Assembly: GCA_944322715.1 (NCBI GenBank)
Contig: CALUPT010000005.1
Coordinates: 124,001 to 188,000 of the forward strand
Reading direction: 5' to 3'
Source: an uncultured Bacteroidales bacterium
GTDB taxonomy: Bacteria > Bacteroidota > Bacteroidia > Bacteroidales > UBA932
DNA length: 64,000 bases
Of the stretch, positions 7,730 through 15,649 are shown in pieces; the stretch's first letter is position 1, and each line of letters begins with the position of its first letter. The notes under the pieces are model-generated. The model searched no databases, was not told the DNA's origin, and saw only the letters and a list, made by a program, of their open reading frames with translations. The position numbers and the translations under genes are program-made.

Positions 7730-10700
7730 TTATTCGTGTGGTTTGGATTCTCCGTTGAGCATCTGGTATTTGGTCGGGTTATATCCGCAACCGTAAACAT
7801 ACCATGTACCTGTCATATTTTGGGCGGCTGTCTCTAACGATTCAAAATTGTACAGATTAGGAGAGTCTGTAATTGAAATATTTGTACAGTTGGTCAAACC
7901 GCTCAATCCGGAAATATCTTCTAATTTACTGTTATCTGTAATTGATATATTTGTACAGTTAGTCAAACAGTTAAATCCCGAAATATTTTTTAACATACTA
8001 TTATTTGAAATTTCTATATCTCCGTTTATCGTTTGCAATTGATTTATACCGCTTATTGTCGACATATCGGTTTCGCTTATTGATAAATTCCCGTTTATCG
8101 TAGTTAAACTAACTAAACCATTTATTGATGACAACTCTCCTGTAACAGAGAGACTACCGCCTATCGTCACCAAGTTCGACATTCCTTGTGTATCACCATT
8201 CGTTATATACAAACCTCCTTTTATATTTTTTAGGTTATCTAAGCCTAAACATGACTCTACATTGTTTAATGACATATATCCATTGACGGTTTCCAATCCG
8301 CTAAAACCTTCCATGGTTGTTGTATTCTCATAAGGATAATCGCTCGGATTTTTTCCTATGATGAAGTTTCCACCAATCAGAGACAATTTTTTAGGACCTT
8401 CTGAAAAGTTTATTTCATTGATAATAGCATCAAAATCGCCATACACTTTCTCCAGATTATCTAACTCTCCAAATGATTGTAAATTAGTCAAAAAGCCATC
8501 ATAACCAGATTTTATCTTAAAATCACCACCAATTACAGTTAATTCCGATAACCCCTCAAAAGAATTTAAACTCACCAATATCGAACCATATGATGTGCCT
8601 TGATTGTAGTCCCCGTAAATTCTAAAATCACCGCCTATTGTATGAAGGCTTTCCAAACCTATAAAATTCTCAAGTGAATATAGAGCCTCGGAATTATAAC
8701 CAGATGGACCAATTGAATAAACTGTGTTAGCATCAATAAAAAAATCTCCCATTATTTCCTGCAGATTATTCAATCCTGTGAATGATTTGAGTTCATTAAA
8801 GGAACCGACAGCCTTCAATGTAAAGTTGCCACCTATTGTTTGTAAATTATTCAATCCACTAAAATCAGTTATAAAACAACTTCGACAATATAAATCTCCT
8901 GAAATAGTAGTAAGATTGTTAAGCCCCTCAAATGAATATATTTGAACCGCCTTTAAATTTTTTAATGAACGAATACTTGTTAATCCTTGGCATGACCCCA
9001 TCTTGTTGAGTATGAGGGAGTCTCCTATTTGAGATAGATTTTCAGGACCTTCAAAATTGTCAATATTTGACAAAATCACATTTCCACCAATTGTTTCAAG
9101 CTTTCTTAACGGTTTAAGAGTGATATCACCATCGCTATATGTATTAACCTCCAGATTTTCCCCAATAGACTCAAGATTATTCAATCCCTCAAACGATTTC
9201 AAAGCACTACCACTATATATTAAATTGCCACCTACTTTTTTTAATTCATACAATCCATCTAATGAAGTGCAACCAGAGCCTATTTGCAAATCTCCTTTGA
9301 TTTCTTCAATTAAATTACCTAATTGACTTAATGCTTTGACACTAAAATAAGCATTACCATCTATTACAGTATATCCTGCATCACAAATTTCTTTAAGGTC
9401 TTCTTCAGATGTAGCCCTAATATTGCCTTTATAGTATCCGAATGCCATTTGCGTTATCTTAATATCTTGTGAAATAGGACTATTTACGTCTTGAATTGTT
9501 ATCGTTGCTATTCTTTCATTCTTTTCCTCATTCAAGGCTATGGATAACTGGACAGAGTGAGATTCCATGGATTTGGTCTCAACAACACCAATCCAAGACT
9601 GTGCTGATTCAGGGATAATGACATTACATTCAATATCTGACCTATATGGAATTGTTATGGTTTCTCCTTTAAACTGGACTTCAAATTCGTTTTGTTCGAC
9701 AATAATTTGTCCCACTTTCTGTTTAATAGTCAATGTCTGTGCGACATCGCTATTGACATCTTTGACTGTTATTTCCGCTTCTCTTTCTTCTGTCTGGCTA
9801 TTGGGCAGTACATTTAAATTGAATATTCTTTTTTCCAATGATTTAGTTTCAATCCGAGTAACCCAATCTATATTTTCGGGAATAATGACTTTAAAATCGA
9901 TGTCGGTAGAAAGATTCACTTCTATAGAGCCGCCTTTGGCATCGACTTCAAAATAACTGTCTTCAAGAATTATACTGCCAACAATCTGCTTGATAGTGAA
10001 AGTTTGGGACAGGTCGCTGTTCTTGTCTTTTACTGTAATTTCCGCTTCCCTATCCTCCGTCCTATCATTCGGCTTGACATTGAAAATCAGCTCATCTGCC
10101 TTATCTGATTGAATTTGTTCCACCCAATCGGTGTTTTCTGGCATAATTACCTCATAATCGACATTTGACCGTAACTGTACCCTCACTTCTCCACCTTTGG
10201 CTGGCACTGTTTCTTCTGATTTTGACAATACCAATTCATCTCTTTGTGCTTGATAAATGTTGACAGTCTCTGTCTTACCATTGCTTCCTATGATTTCTAC
10301 ACTTCCGTCCCTTTTAGTCGTATTTGGATTGCTTTCAACAGAGAATGTATGAGTATAGGTAGTCAGTGCCTTAGACTTAGGGGCTTCTGAAATCCAAGAT
10401 TGACTGTCTGAATCAATCTGAATTTCGTATGATATATTGCTCTGTATCTCAATGGTAAAATCTCCACCCTCTTGTGGAATATCGAATTTGCTTTTTGTGA
10501 CAAGCAGGGCTTCTGCGTATTTCTGGGTTACGGTGAATGTTTCCGTCTTGTCACCAGCTTTTACGGTGATAACAGTGTTCCTGTCATCATAAACATCACT
10601 TGCAGTAGCAGTCAAAGTAATGGAACAATTACCATTGCCTTCTATTGGTTCAATAGTCAGCCAATCAGCATTATCGGAAATCGACCAATCGGTGTTTGAC

Positions 10701-10867
10701 TCAATTTCAAAATAATCCTCACCGCCTTTGCTTGGGAAAACGATGTCACCATAATAGACATTCAGATATCTTTCTTCGGGATTATTTCCCTCTTGATTGA
10801 TTTCCGATTTCGCACATGAAACCAGAACTGCCGACATGATTGCCAGCATTGATAATGTCTTTTTCAT
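7730..10867 (-). CDS. Surface lipoprotein with five BACON domains and leucine-rich L-domain repeats
   Basis: The 1045-residue protein begins with a lipoprotein signal (LVSCAKSE, Cys about 18). Five BACON-like beta-sandwich modules of about 85-95 residues follow between about 33 and 485. Each has the pattern 'GGE...I.SN..W', 'DWL/DWV' and a closing 'T.TIKQ'. The third and fourth modules are near copies (both have DREAEITVKD or EREAEITVKD). From about 490 to the end is a long series of leucine/isoleucine-rich turns of the type 'SFEGLNNLE.IGG.' typical of receptor-L-like repeats. BACON domains are thought to bind carbohydrate or mucin, and L-domain repeats mediate protein contacts, so an extracellular adhesin is likely. 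It lies one base after the 141-residue gene and is probably translationally coupled to it. Cargo of the tRNA-Gly element. Confidence 0.82.
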   Translation of the reverse strand: MKKTLSMLAIMSAVLVSCAKSEINQEGNNPEERYLNVYYGDIVFPSKGGEDYFEIESNTDWSISDNADWLTIEPIEGNGNCSITLTATASDVYDDRNTVITVKAGDKTETFTVTQKYAEALLVTKSKFDIPQEGGDFTIEIQSNISYEIQIDSDSQSWISEAPKSKALTTYTHTFSVESNPNTTKRDGSVEIIGSNGKTETVNIYQAQRDELVLSKSEETVPAKGGEVRVQLRSNVDYEVIMPENTDWVEQIQSDKADELIFNVKPNDRTEDREAEITVKDKNSDLSQTFTIKQIVGSIILEDSYFEVDAKGGSIEVNLSTDIDFKVIIPENIDWVTRIETKSLEKRIFNLNVLPNSQTEEREAEITVKDVNSDVAQTLTIKQKVGQIIVEQNEFEVQFKGETITIPYRSDIECNVIIPESAQSWIGVVETKSMESHSVQLSIALNEEKNERIATITIQDVNSPISQDIKITQMAFGYYKGNIRATSEEDLKEICDAGYTVIDGNAYFSVKALSQLGNLIEEIKGDLQIGSGCTSLDGLYELKKVGGNLIYSGSALKSFEGLNNLESIGENLEVNTYSDGDITLKPLRKLETIGGNVILSNIDNFEGPENLSQIGDSLILNKMGSCQGLTSIRSLKNLKAVQIYSFEGLNNLTTISGDLYCRSCFITDFSGLNNLQTIGGNFTLKAVGSFNELKSFTGLNNLQEIMGDFFIDANTVYSIGPSGYNSEALYSLENFIGLESLHTIGGDFRIYGDYNQGTSYGSILVSLNSFEGLSELTVIGGDFKIKSGYDGFLTNLQSFGELDNLEKVYGDFDAIINEINFSEGPKKLSLIGGNFIIGKNPSDYPYENTTTMEGFSGLETVNGYMSLNNVESCLGLDNLKNIKGGLYITNGDTQGMSNLVTIGGSLSVTGELSSINGLVSLTTINGNLSISETDMSTISGINQLQTINGDIEISNNSMLKNISGFNCLTNCTNISITDNSKLEDISGLSGLTNCTNISITDSPNLYNFESLETAAQNMTGTWYVYGCGYNPTKYQMLNGESKPHE

Positions 10868-10868
10868 A

Positions 10869-11294
10869 TTATTCTTCGTTTTGATTTGTTTGATTTTTGT
10901 TCTTTCGATTGGCTTCTTCTTTATTTTGAATTTCAGTTAGTTGGTTATAAACACTTAACTGTTCATCTTGTAATTCTTCCAATGAGAGTTCATTACATAT
11001 AAGACCATAGACAGAACGATTATATAACGCAACATCAGCGAATTGTTTGCGCTCTTCTTTTGTTGGGAATAAATTGTCTGGAGTTAATCTACCATTACGA
11101 GATGCAACATTTGTATGGTATTCAAACATTTCATCTACAACAATCCTGTAAATTTCAGATTTTGCTGTTTTGTTACTAGTGGTATGTTCAACAGCAAAGT
11201 TGATTCTATCAGATACTAAATTCTGCAAATCTGACATATGCTTATCAGAAGCAAAAGATTCACAGAACTTCATCAAAGGAGTTTCTTCGCACAT
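10869..11294 (-). CDS. Hypothetical 141-residue protein
   Basis: I do not recognise this family. The protein is soluble with no signal peptide and looks helical and charged. The last 30 residues are very rich in Asn, Gln, Glu and Lys (EEANRKNKNQTNQNEE), suggesting a disordered tail. The stop codon is separated by one base from the ATG of the BACON lipoprotein, so the two are co-transcribed and probably coupled. A region able to fold into four hairpins lies 77 bp upstream, with a TACCTTTG -7 box beyond it, so expression is likely controlled through that leader. The pairing of a small cytoplasmic protein with a large surface lipoprotein is the only functional hint. Confidence 0.65.
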   Translation of the reverse strand: MCEETPLMKFCESFASDKHMSDLQNLVSDRINFAVEHTTSNKTAKSEIYRIVVDEMFEYHTNVASRNGRLTPDNLFPTKEERKQFADVALYNRSVYGLICNELSLEELQDEQLSVYNQLTEIQNKEEANRKNKNQTNQNEE

Positions 11295-11370
11295 GATTTA
11301 TTGGTTTGTGTCACCAACCCCAAATGACGGATTTGCACAAAAAGAAAGTGTGAGGCTGTTTCGTCTATCT

Positions 11371-11596
11371 AACCGAAGGTTGTAGCAGAACCTGAATCAA
11401 ATAAACGATGCAATACCCCACACTCGAATAGATATGAGGTATTGCAGGGTATAAGACACCCTTACCGCATAGTCTAAACAAGAATGAGTGCTGTTCGTTG
11501 TCCTTGATTCTTTTGAAAACTGCTACATTTTCGGTTAAGGACAGTGCGAAAACACTTTCAGTATGTATGTCCTCCAGATTGCTCTGAAAGACAGCA
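11371..11596 (-). ncRNA. Candidate structured leader RNA or small RNA
   Basis: In the minus-strand transcript four hairpins follow each other. GGGT-gtcttat-ACCC lies at 11447-11461 and GCAATACC...GGTATTGC at 11410-11445. AGGTT...AACCT (11377-11393) and AACC-ttc-GGTT (11371-11381) overlap and could be alternatives to each other. A Bacteroidetes -7 box sits just upstream at 11597-11604. An 11-bp sequence of the second hairpin (TGCAATACCCC, 11409-11419) also has an inverted copy at 11637-11647. The structure reads as a 5' leader or attenuator for the two genes downstream, or as a free-standing RNA. One frame is open through most of it but has no ATG, so I do not call a protein. I cannot name an RNA family. 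Confidence 0.45.
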
Positions 11597-11604
11597 CAAA
11601 GGTA
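11597..11604 (-). promoter_or_regulatory. -7 box TACCTTTG
   Basis: On the minus strand TACCTTTG matches the Bacteroidetes -7 consensus TAnnTTTG. A TTTG lies upstream of it, but the spacing (13 bp) is shorter than the usual 19-21, so the -33 element is poor. It would start the structured leader and the 10869-11294 / BACON gene pair. Confidence 0.45.
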
Positions 11605-11648
11605 TGAAATTTTTCTTCAAACAGCACTCAAATTAAGGGGTATTGCAT

Positions 11649-11927
11649 CTAAATATCAGTTGGTTTACTCATATATTCGTTCTCTGCCTTTATGTACTCA
11701 TATTCCACCTTATAAACATAAAATTCAGAACGGACATCAAAGTACCTTATACCCGTTTCCAGCATTTCGTGTTCAACATCATAAAATAGGTCTTTACCTC
11801 GGCTCTCCAGTTCTGCCAGTTCTACTTTTAACTGTTCTCTCTGTCTGATACTTTCCCGTAATTTCATATCATACTCTATGATTTCCCTTGTCGGAACGAA
11901 TGTGTCCCAGTTCATTTCCTTGCTCAT
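11649..11927 (-). CDS. Small helical protein, paralogue of the next upstream gene
   Basis: The 92-residue protein is not recognised. It is charged and predicted helical, and seems related to the 100-residue product of 11982-12284. Both have an early F-x-P, a run of Arg/Gln with a Leu heptad-like pattern in the middle, then GI(R/E)Y(F/Y) and an aromatic stretch (EFYVYKVEYEYIKAE here, KYCYYMAENATIIEF there). This suggests an old duplication. It has no signal peptide. It lies 54 bp after its paralogue, in a minus-strand series of small element genes. It could be a small DNA- or protein-binding factor of the element; there is no direct evidence. Confidence 0.6.
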   Translation of the reverse strand: MSKEMNWDTFVPTREIIEYDMKLRESIRQREQLKVELAELESRGKDLFYDVEHEMLETGIRYFDVRSEFYVYKVEYEYIKAENEYMSKPTDI

Positions 11928-11981
11928 AATGTTTTCATTTAAGTGATTAATTGTTTGATTTTACTTGATTTGGATTGCTCA

Positions 11982-12284
11982 TTATATGTCACTGTCTCCA
12001 GTCCAATCATCCAGCAAGAAATCTGTCCATATCTTGAACTCTATGATAGTAGCATTCTCTGCCATATAATAGCAATACTTCGCCATTGCTTCGTAATACT
12101 CGATACCTGCCTTGAATATCCTTTGCTTCATCTGGTGCTTCAAGTCCTGTCGCTGTTCCCTTGTGAGTTTGTCAAGTCTCCTTTGTAACCTGTCTCTCCT
12201 TTGGACATTTACCTTTGCATCTTCGTAAAGACCATTTGCATAGTCTGACGGTGTAAATCCGTTGAAACCTGTTTGTTCTTCCAT
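11982..12284 (-). CDS. Small helical protein, paralogue of the 92-residue neighbour
   Basis: The 100-residue protein is rich in Arg, Lys and Gln in its middle (VQRRDRLQRRLDKLTREQRQ), which looks like a basic amphipathic helix or coiled coil. An aromatic C-terminal part with GIEYYEAMAKYCYYMAE follows. The order of these parts matches the 92-residue protein encoded just downstream, so they look like paralogues. No function can be named. It lies in the same minus-strand series as the genes at 11649 and 12449. The intergenic DNA on its upstream side carries one of the imperfect inverted repeats seen again near 13.1 kb. Confidence 0.6.
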   Translation of the reverse strand: MEEQTGFNGFTPSDYANGLYEDAKVNVQRRDRLQRRLDKLTREQRQDLKHQMKQRIFKAGIEYYEAMAKYCYYMAENATIIEFKIWTDFLLDDWTGDSDI

Positions 12285-12323
12285 TGCTTCTGTGTGTTTA
12301 ATTGTTTGTAGATAAATGAAATA

Positions 12324-12354
12324 TCCAACTCAATCCCCATTAAATCTGGAAACC
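12324..12354. repeat. Imperfect inverted repeat, copy 1
   Basis: The unit has the form TCCAA...TCAATCCCCA...ATCTGGAAACC. Related units lie at 13077-13107 and 13135-13168, and degenerate pieces at about 12381 and 13032. All are in gene-free DNA of the element. Confidence 0.5.
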
Positions 12355-12448
12355 GAATTGGATATTCTGGTAAAGAGACCTCCAAATCAATCCAGTTAAT
12401 CCGAATTTGAAATTAAAGCCCCTGTTTCTCTGTTCCTTGATAGTTGCG

Positions 12449-12739
12449 TTATACCGACATTTCCTCCGCTATCTTCTGAATTACCCAGTCCATTGAGAGA
12501 CCCTGACCCGAAGTCTGTCTGCCCCACCAATAACAATCGTAAGCAGCAAGTATCACTTCTCCGTTGTTTTTCAGCATATCCGCCATGTAAGGTGTGACCA
12601 ACCACCATTCGAGGACTTCAGTATCTTCATCGAAATTCTGGAGACTGTCCCAGATACTGTCATCATGTTTCATCAGTTCTTCTATGACAAGATTCTGGTT
12701 GTCGAGAATCAAGTCGTTTACAATCTGTTGTGCTGTCAT
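12449..12739 (-). CDS. Hypothetical 96-residue protein of the element
   Basis: The family is not recognised. The sequence is acidic and Trp-rich, with EVLEWWLVTPYMADML, YDCYWWGR and a C-terminal MDWVIQKIAEEM that looks like an amphipathic helix. It has no signal peptide or membrane segment. The start is the only ATG of the frame and lies 13 bp downstream of a hairpin with a T-run, which may be the end of an upstream transcript or an attenuator. It belongs to the group of small minus-strand genes between the helicase-like gene and the BACON operon. Confidence 0.6.
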   Translation of the reverse strand: MTAQQIVNDLILDNQNLVIEELMKHDDSIWDSLQNFDEDTEVLEWWLVTPYMADMLKNNGEVILAAYDCYWWGRQTSGQGLSMDWVIQKIAEEMSV

Positions 12740-12751
12740 GTCATATAAACG

Positions 12752-12778
12752 AAAAATGCCGTCCCTTGTGAGAACGGC
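12752..12778 (-). terminator. Hairpin with T-run upstream of the 96-residue gene
   Basis: On the minus strand GCCGT-tctcacaaggg-ACGGC is followed by ATTTTT. It ends 12 bp before the ATG at 12739, so it could stop upstream transcription or act as an attenuator. Confidence 0.45.
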
Positions 12779-13257
12779 TGGTTAAACATAAGTGTAATTT
12801 AACAACCTTTGTATCGGCTGTTTATCGAACGGTTTGCAAACTGTCTGTTTCTGATGTGAATATGTCTTAATTCGATTCTATATAAGGTAGTACCTGTTGG
12901 ATGTACCCTACACTGGTCTTGCGTTGAATTGGATTTTGATTTCCCTTGAAGTATGTGTAGGGGTGTTTGGAATAGATACTCTGTGTGTGCCTTACCCATA
13001 TTGTATGAGAGCAGGTATATATAAGGTATGTTTCCAATTTAGTTTGGCCGTTTACAGGTATAGTTAAAGGCATAGTTTCCAATCTAATTCCCAGTTTAAT
13101 TTGGAAGTAAATCGGATATAGTTAATGGGTAAGTGGTTCCAATTCAATTCCCACCTTATCTGGAAACCAAACTCACAGATACAGGAAAAGGGAGAACTTA
13201 TGCTGTCCTCCCCGAATAATTTCAAACTAATCTGATATGGATTTATCTATAATGCAG
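12779..13257. other. Gene-free region with scattered inverted repeats
   Basis: Nearly 480 bp without a credible gene. Short minus-strand frames exist but lack start context and look like translated repeat DNA. The stretch contains two strong copies (13077-13107, 13135-13168) and one partial copy (about 13032) of a TTCCAA...TTGGAA-type imperfect palindrome. Confidence 0.5.
13077..13168. repeat. Imperfect inverted repeats, copies 2 and 3
   Basis: Copy 2 (13077-13107) begins TTCCAATCTAATTCCCA and ends TTTGGAAG. Copy 3 (13135-13168) begins GGTTCCAATTCAATTCCCA and ends CTGGAAACC. Each can fold end to end and both resemble 12324-12354. They could be protein-binding sites or intergenic hairpin repeats. 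Confidence 0.5.
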
Positions 13258-13425
13258 TTAATTCCTTTTCTTTCTGCTGTCGCTATCCCTAAAGCAAGGC
13301 AAGTAAATGATTTCTCTGTCCCAATCCTCGTCCTCGTTATAGATATAGATTGTCTTTGACCTCTCTATCTGCAAAATAACAGGTATATCTATCGTGGTCG
13401 TGCATATCAATGGTATTCCTTTCAT
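13258..13425 (-). CDS. Hypothetical 55-residue protein
   Basis: A short minus-strand frame starts at ATG 13425 and ends with TAA. It encodes a protein beginning MKGIPLICTTTIDIPVILQI, with an acidic middle (YIYNEDEDWDREI) and a basic end (RDSDSRKKRN). The codon and residue make-up look like a real small protein. An AAGAAG purine stretch sits just before the ATG. It is in line with the small genes on either side. No family is recognised. Confidence 0.45.
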   Translation of the reverse strand: MKGIPLICTTTIDIPVILQIERSKTIYIYNEDEDWDREIIYLPCFRDSDSRKKRN

Positions 13426-13474
13426 TGCTTCTTATTTTGTTTTGGTTAATCAAATCTTCTATGTCTGTATCTCT

Positions 13475-13750
13475 TTATATGCCAATTCTATATGAAGTTA
13501 TGTAATATTTCCGAGTTTCCCAAAGTAATTTTTTTGGATTAACTGGCTTATATATAATGGGATATGTAAAGTCTCCAACTGAATTTTCTGTTTGTCTGGA
13601 TTTGTTTTGGAGAATGATTTCAGATAGTATATCCGATGTAATATTTTTTATGGCATGAAATGCTATTCTTATAGACACCTCAATCTCGTGCCATGAAAAA
13701 TCTGTCCGTTTTTTATCTGGAAGTAGGAGGACATCTTGCAGCCCTCCCAT
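13475..13750 (-). CDS. Hypothetical 91-residue protein downstream of the helicase-like gene
   Basis: The family is not recognised. The protein is soluble, with TDFSWHEIEVSIRIAFHAIK and a late YKPVNPKKLLWETRKYY. Its ATG comes 6 bp after the TAA that closes the extended reading frame of the helicase-like gene (13757-15649), in the same frame register. This tight spacing is an argument that the helicase frame really runs to 13757 and that both belong to one transcript. Confidence 0.5.
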   Translation of the reverse strand: MGGLQDVLLLPDKKRTDFSWHEIEVSIRIAFHAIKNITSDILSEIILQNKSRQTENSVGDFTYPIIYKPVNPKKLLWETRKYYITSYRIGI

Positions 13751-13756
13751 TCCACA

Positions 13757-15649
13757 TTAAAAGTTGCTCCGTATGAATCGGCTGCGGATAATGGTCATAC
13801 ATGATACCGTCCTGCCCTCAATCTTCCTTGACATGGTGCTCGTGTCATATCATTGCCCCATATCGGTTGCCTTTGCCCTCCTCTCTAATCCTACCGTATC
13901 GTATATCTTCTGGAGTTCTTCCTTTATCTTCTTCACTGGTATCGGTGTCTGCTTCGGGAATCTCCTGTCAGCCATTTCTACTATCTTCAAGTCCGTGTCC
14001 ACCCTTGACATCGCTGTCAGTGCATCCTGTATCGCCCCGACCCTGTATTTGAGTGCCTTGACCTTTTCATCACCCAGTTTCGTGTATGCGTCCCCTATGA
14101 ACGGGTATATCGCTTCCGACAGTTCTATCTCCCAGTCTGTCGTGAACATTATCGGCTTCTCATGCCTTATCTCGCTGTATCTCCTGTATATGTCCTCAAA
14201 GTTTGTCCTTGTCTGTGTCATTGCCTGTATGTTTTTCGGTGCTGTATAGGAATCGTTGTTCGCTATGCCGATTCCGTTCTTCTTAATCTCGTTCTCTACC
14301 GTTATCTGTGAACTGTATACCCCGTTGACAATCCTGTAATTCACTATCTCGTATTTCGCCATGTTCCTGTCTACCGTGAGTTTTCCGTCCTCCTCACAAA
14401 TGAACTTTCCGTTGATGTACGGCAGGTTGCGGATTATGCTCGTCTTCATCTGGTCCGACAGGGCGTTGATGTGTTCCAAGTCATGTTCCGTCTTTTCCAC
14501 AGCTTCCCATGTGGCTCTCTCGAACTCGTCTGGGCTTACCGTCCTCTGATTGCCTGTCGCTCCGTACAGGTGTATCACTTCCCCTCCGTATATGTTGTTT
14601 CTTACCCTCCCTGCTATCTGGATGAACGATGTGGATATGTCTGGCACCGTGTGGGTCTTGTACGGCTCGCTGACTATGAATGTCCGTCCTCTCTCATCGT
14701 ATATGTCGCATCCCTCGAAGGCAGTGGATGTATAAAAGTTGAACATCTTTGTCTGGTCTGCCGTCCTGCTTATCGGGAAGCCGTGGAGTTTGGCTGTGTT
14801 CTGCTTTCCGCTGGACTGTGAGCATACGACCCTTGTGTTGTCTGGTGTGAGACCTGCGTTGCGGATTATCCAGTATATGCCCTCCACACTGTTCAAAAAG
14901 ATGTGGTAGTTGCTGCCGATATGTTCTCCCTTGAGCCTGTTCCTGCATATCCCTGCCATGTAGGCAAGCGGACTGCCCTCTATCCTGTGGCTTCTGACCT
15001 TTACTGGCTCAATGTGCGGTCACTCTATCCTGTATTCTGGCATGTCCATAAGTTCCTCCAACCAGTATTCCCTCTCTATCGGGGTGGCGGACATGTAGGT
15101 TACTCTCGTGAAGTCCTTTGCTGTTGCAAGCAGGTTTCGTATCGCCTTGTTTCGGAAACTGTACTGGTTGAACAGTGTATGCCATTCGTCCACGCACAGG
15201 TGCATTTCTTCAAACGGGGCATAGCCGAGTGACGACAGTATGCTGCACACTTTCGGCACTGAATCGTAGGTGGTGGCTATCTTCGACAGGTCTCCATGTC
15301 TCTCCATGTACTCCCGTATCTCCACTGTCTTGTCTCCCTCTCCGTATATCGGAAGCAGGACTGGTCTCCCTGTGTCATTCTCTGGAAACTGCATTGCCTT
15401 GTTGCCTATAAGTTCCACGAACGGCATCGCGATTATCGTGGGTATATTCTGTATTGTTGCCAGTGTAGTCGCACCGCATCCTGTCGTTCCCTTGCTCAAT
15501 ATGCAGTTCGCTGGTATCTCTTCCATTCAGTCCGTGAGGTATCTTGCTCCCTCGGGGGCTGTTATCTTCTGGTCTCCTGTAATCTTTGTCGCATCGGAAA
15601 TTTCCTGTATTCCCGTTTCAGTCAAGGTAATTTTTCTTGTTGTCATATT
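13757..15649 (-). pseudogene. Helicase-like NTPase gene with three in-frame TGA codons
   Basis: A single reading frame from ATG 15649 to TAA 13757 (about 630 codons) is broken only by TGA at 15527-15529, 15020-15022 and 13850-13852; there is no frameshift and no TAA or TAG. The piece between the first two stops carries a P-loop-like KGTTGCGATT, a DExH-type box CVDEWHTL and SATPIERE. The next piece has FYTSTAFEGCDIYD and the arginine-finger-like QIAGRVRN. These are superfamily-2 helicase motifs in order. The segment before the first TGA (40 residues, KITAPEGARYLTD) and after the last (29 residues, YDTSTMSRKIEGRTVSCMTI) also look coded. Trp would fit at least the second and third TGA, and five TGG codons remain. 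It is either a gene decayed by TGG-to-TGA changes or one read with TGA as Trp. Read with TGA as stop, it gives separate proteins at 15020-15526 and 13850-14959. Confidence 0.65.

Noticed and set aside
11377..11603. Minus-strand open frame of about 75 codons without ATG (…LTENVAVFKRIKDNEQ…)
   Set aside because: No start codon or ribosome site, and the DNA instead forms consecutive hairpins, so I treat it as a candidate RNA. A non-ATG start could overturn this.
12799..13082. Two short minus-strand frames (66 and 71 codons)
   Set aside because: No ribosome site or family features; they overlap each other in different frames and run across the inverted-repeat spacer.
13764..14249. 161-codon open frame on the plus strand
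   Set aside because: Antisense to the helicase-like gene and full of Ser/Phe/Ile/Leu runs typical of a reversed coding strand.
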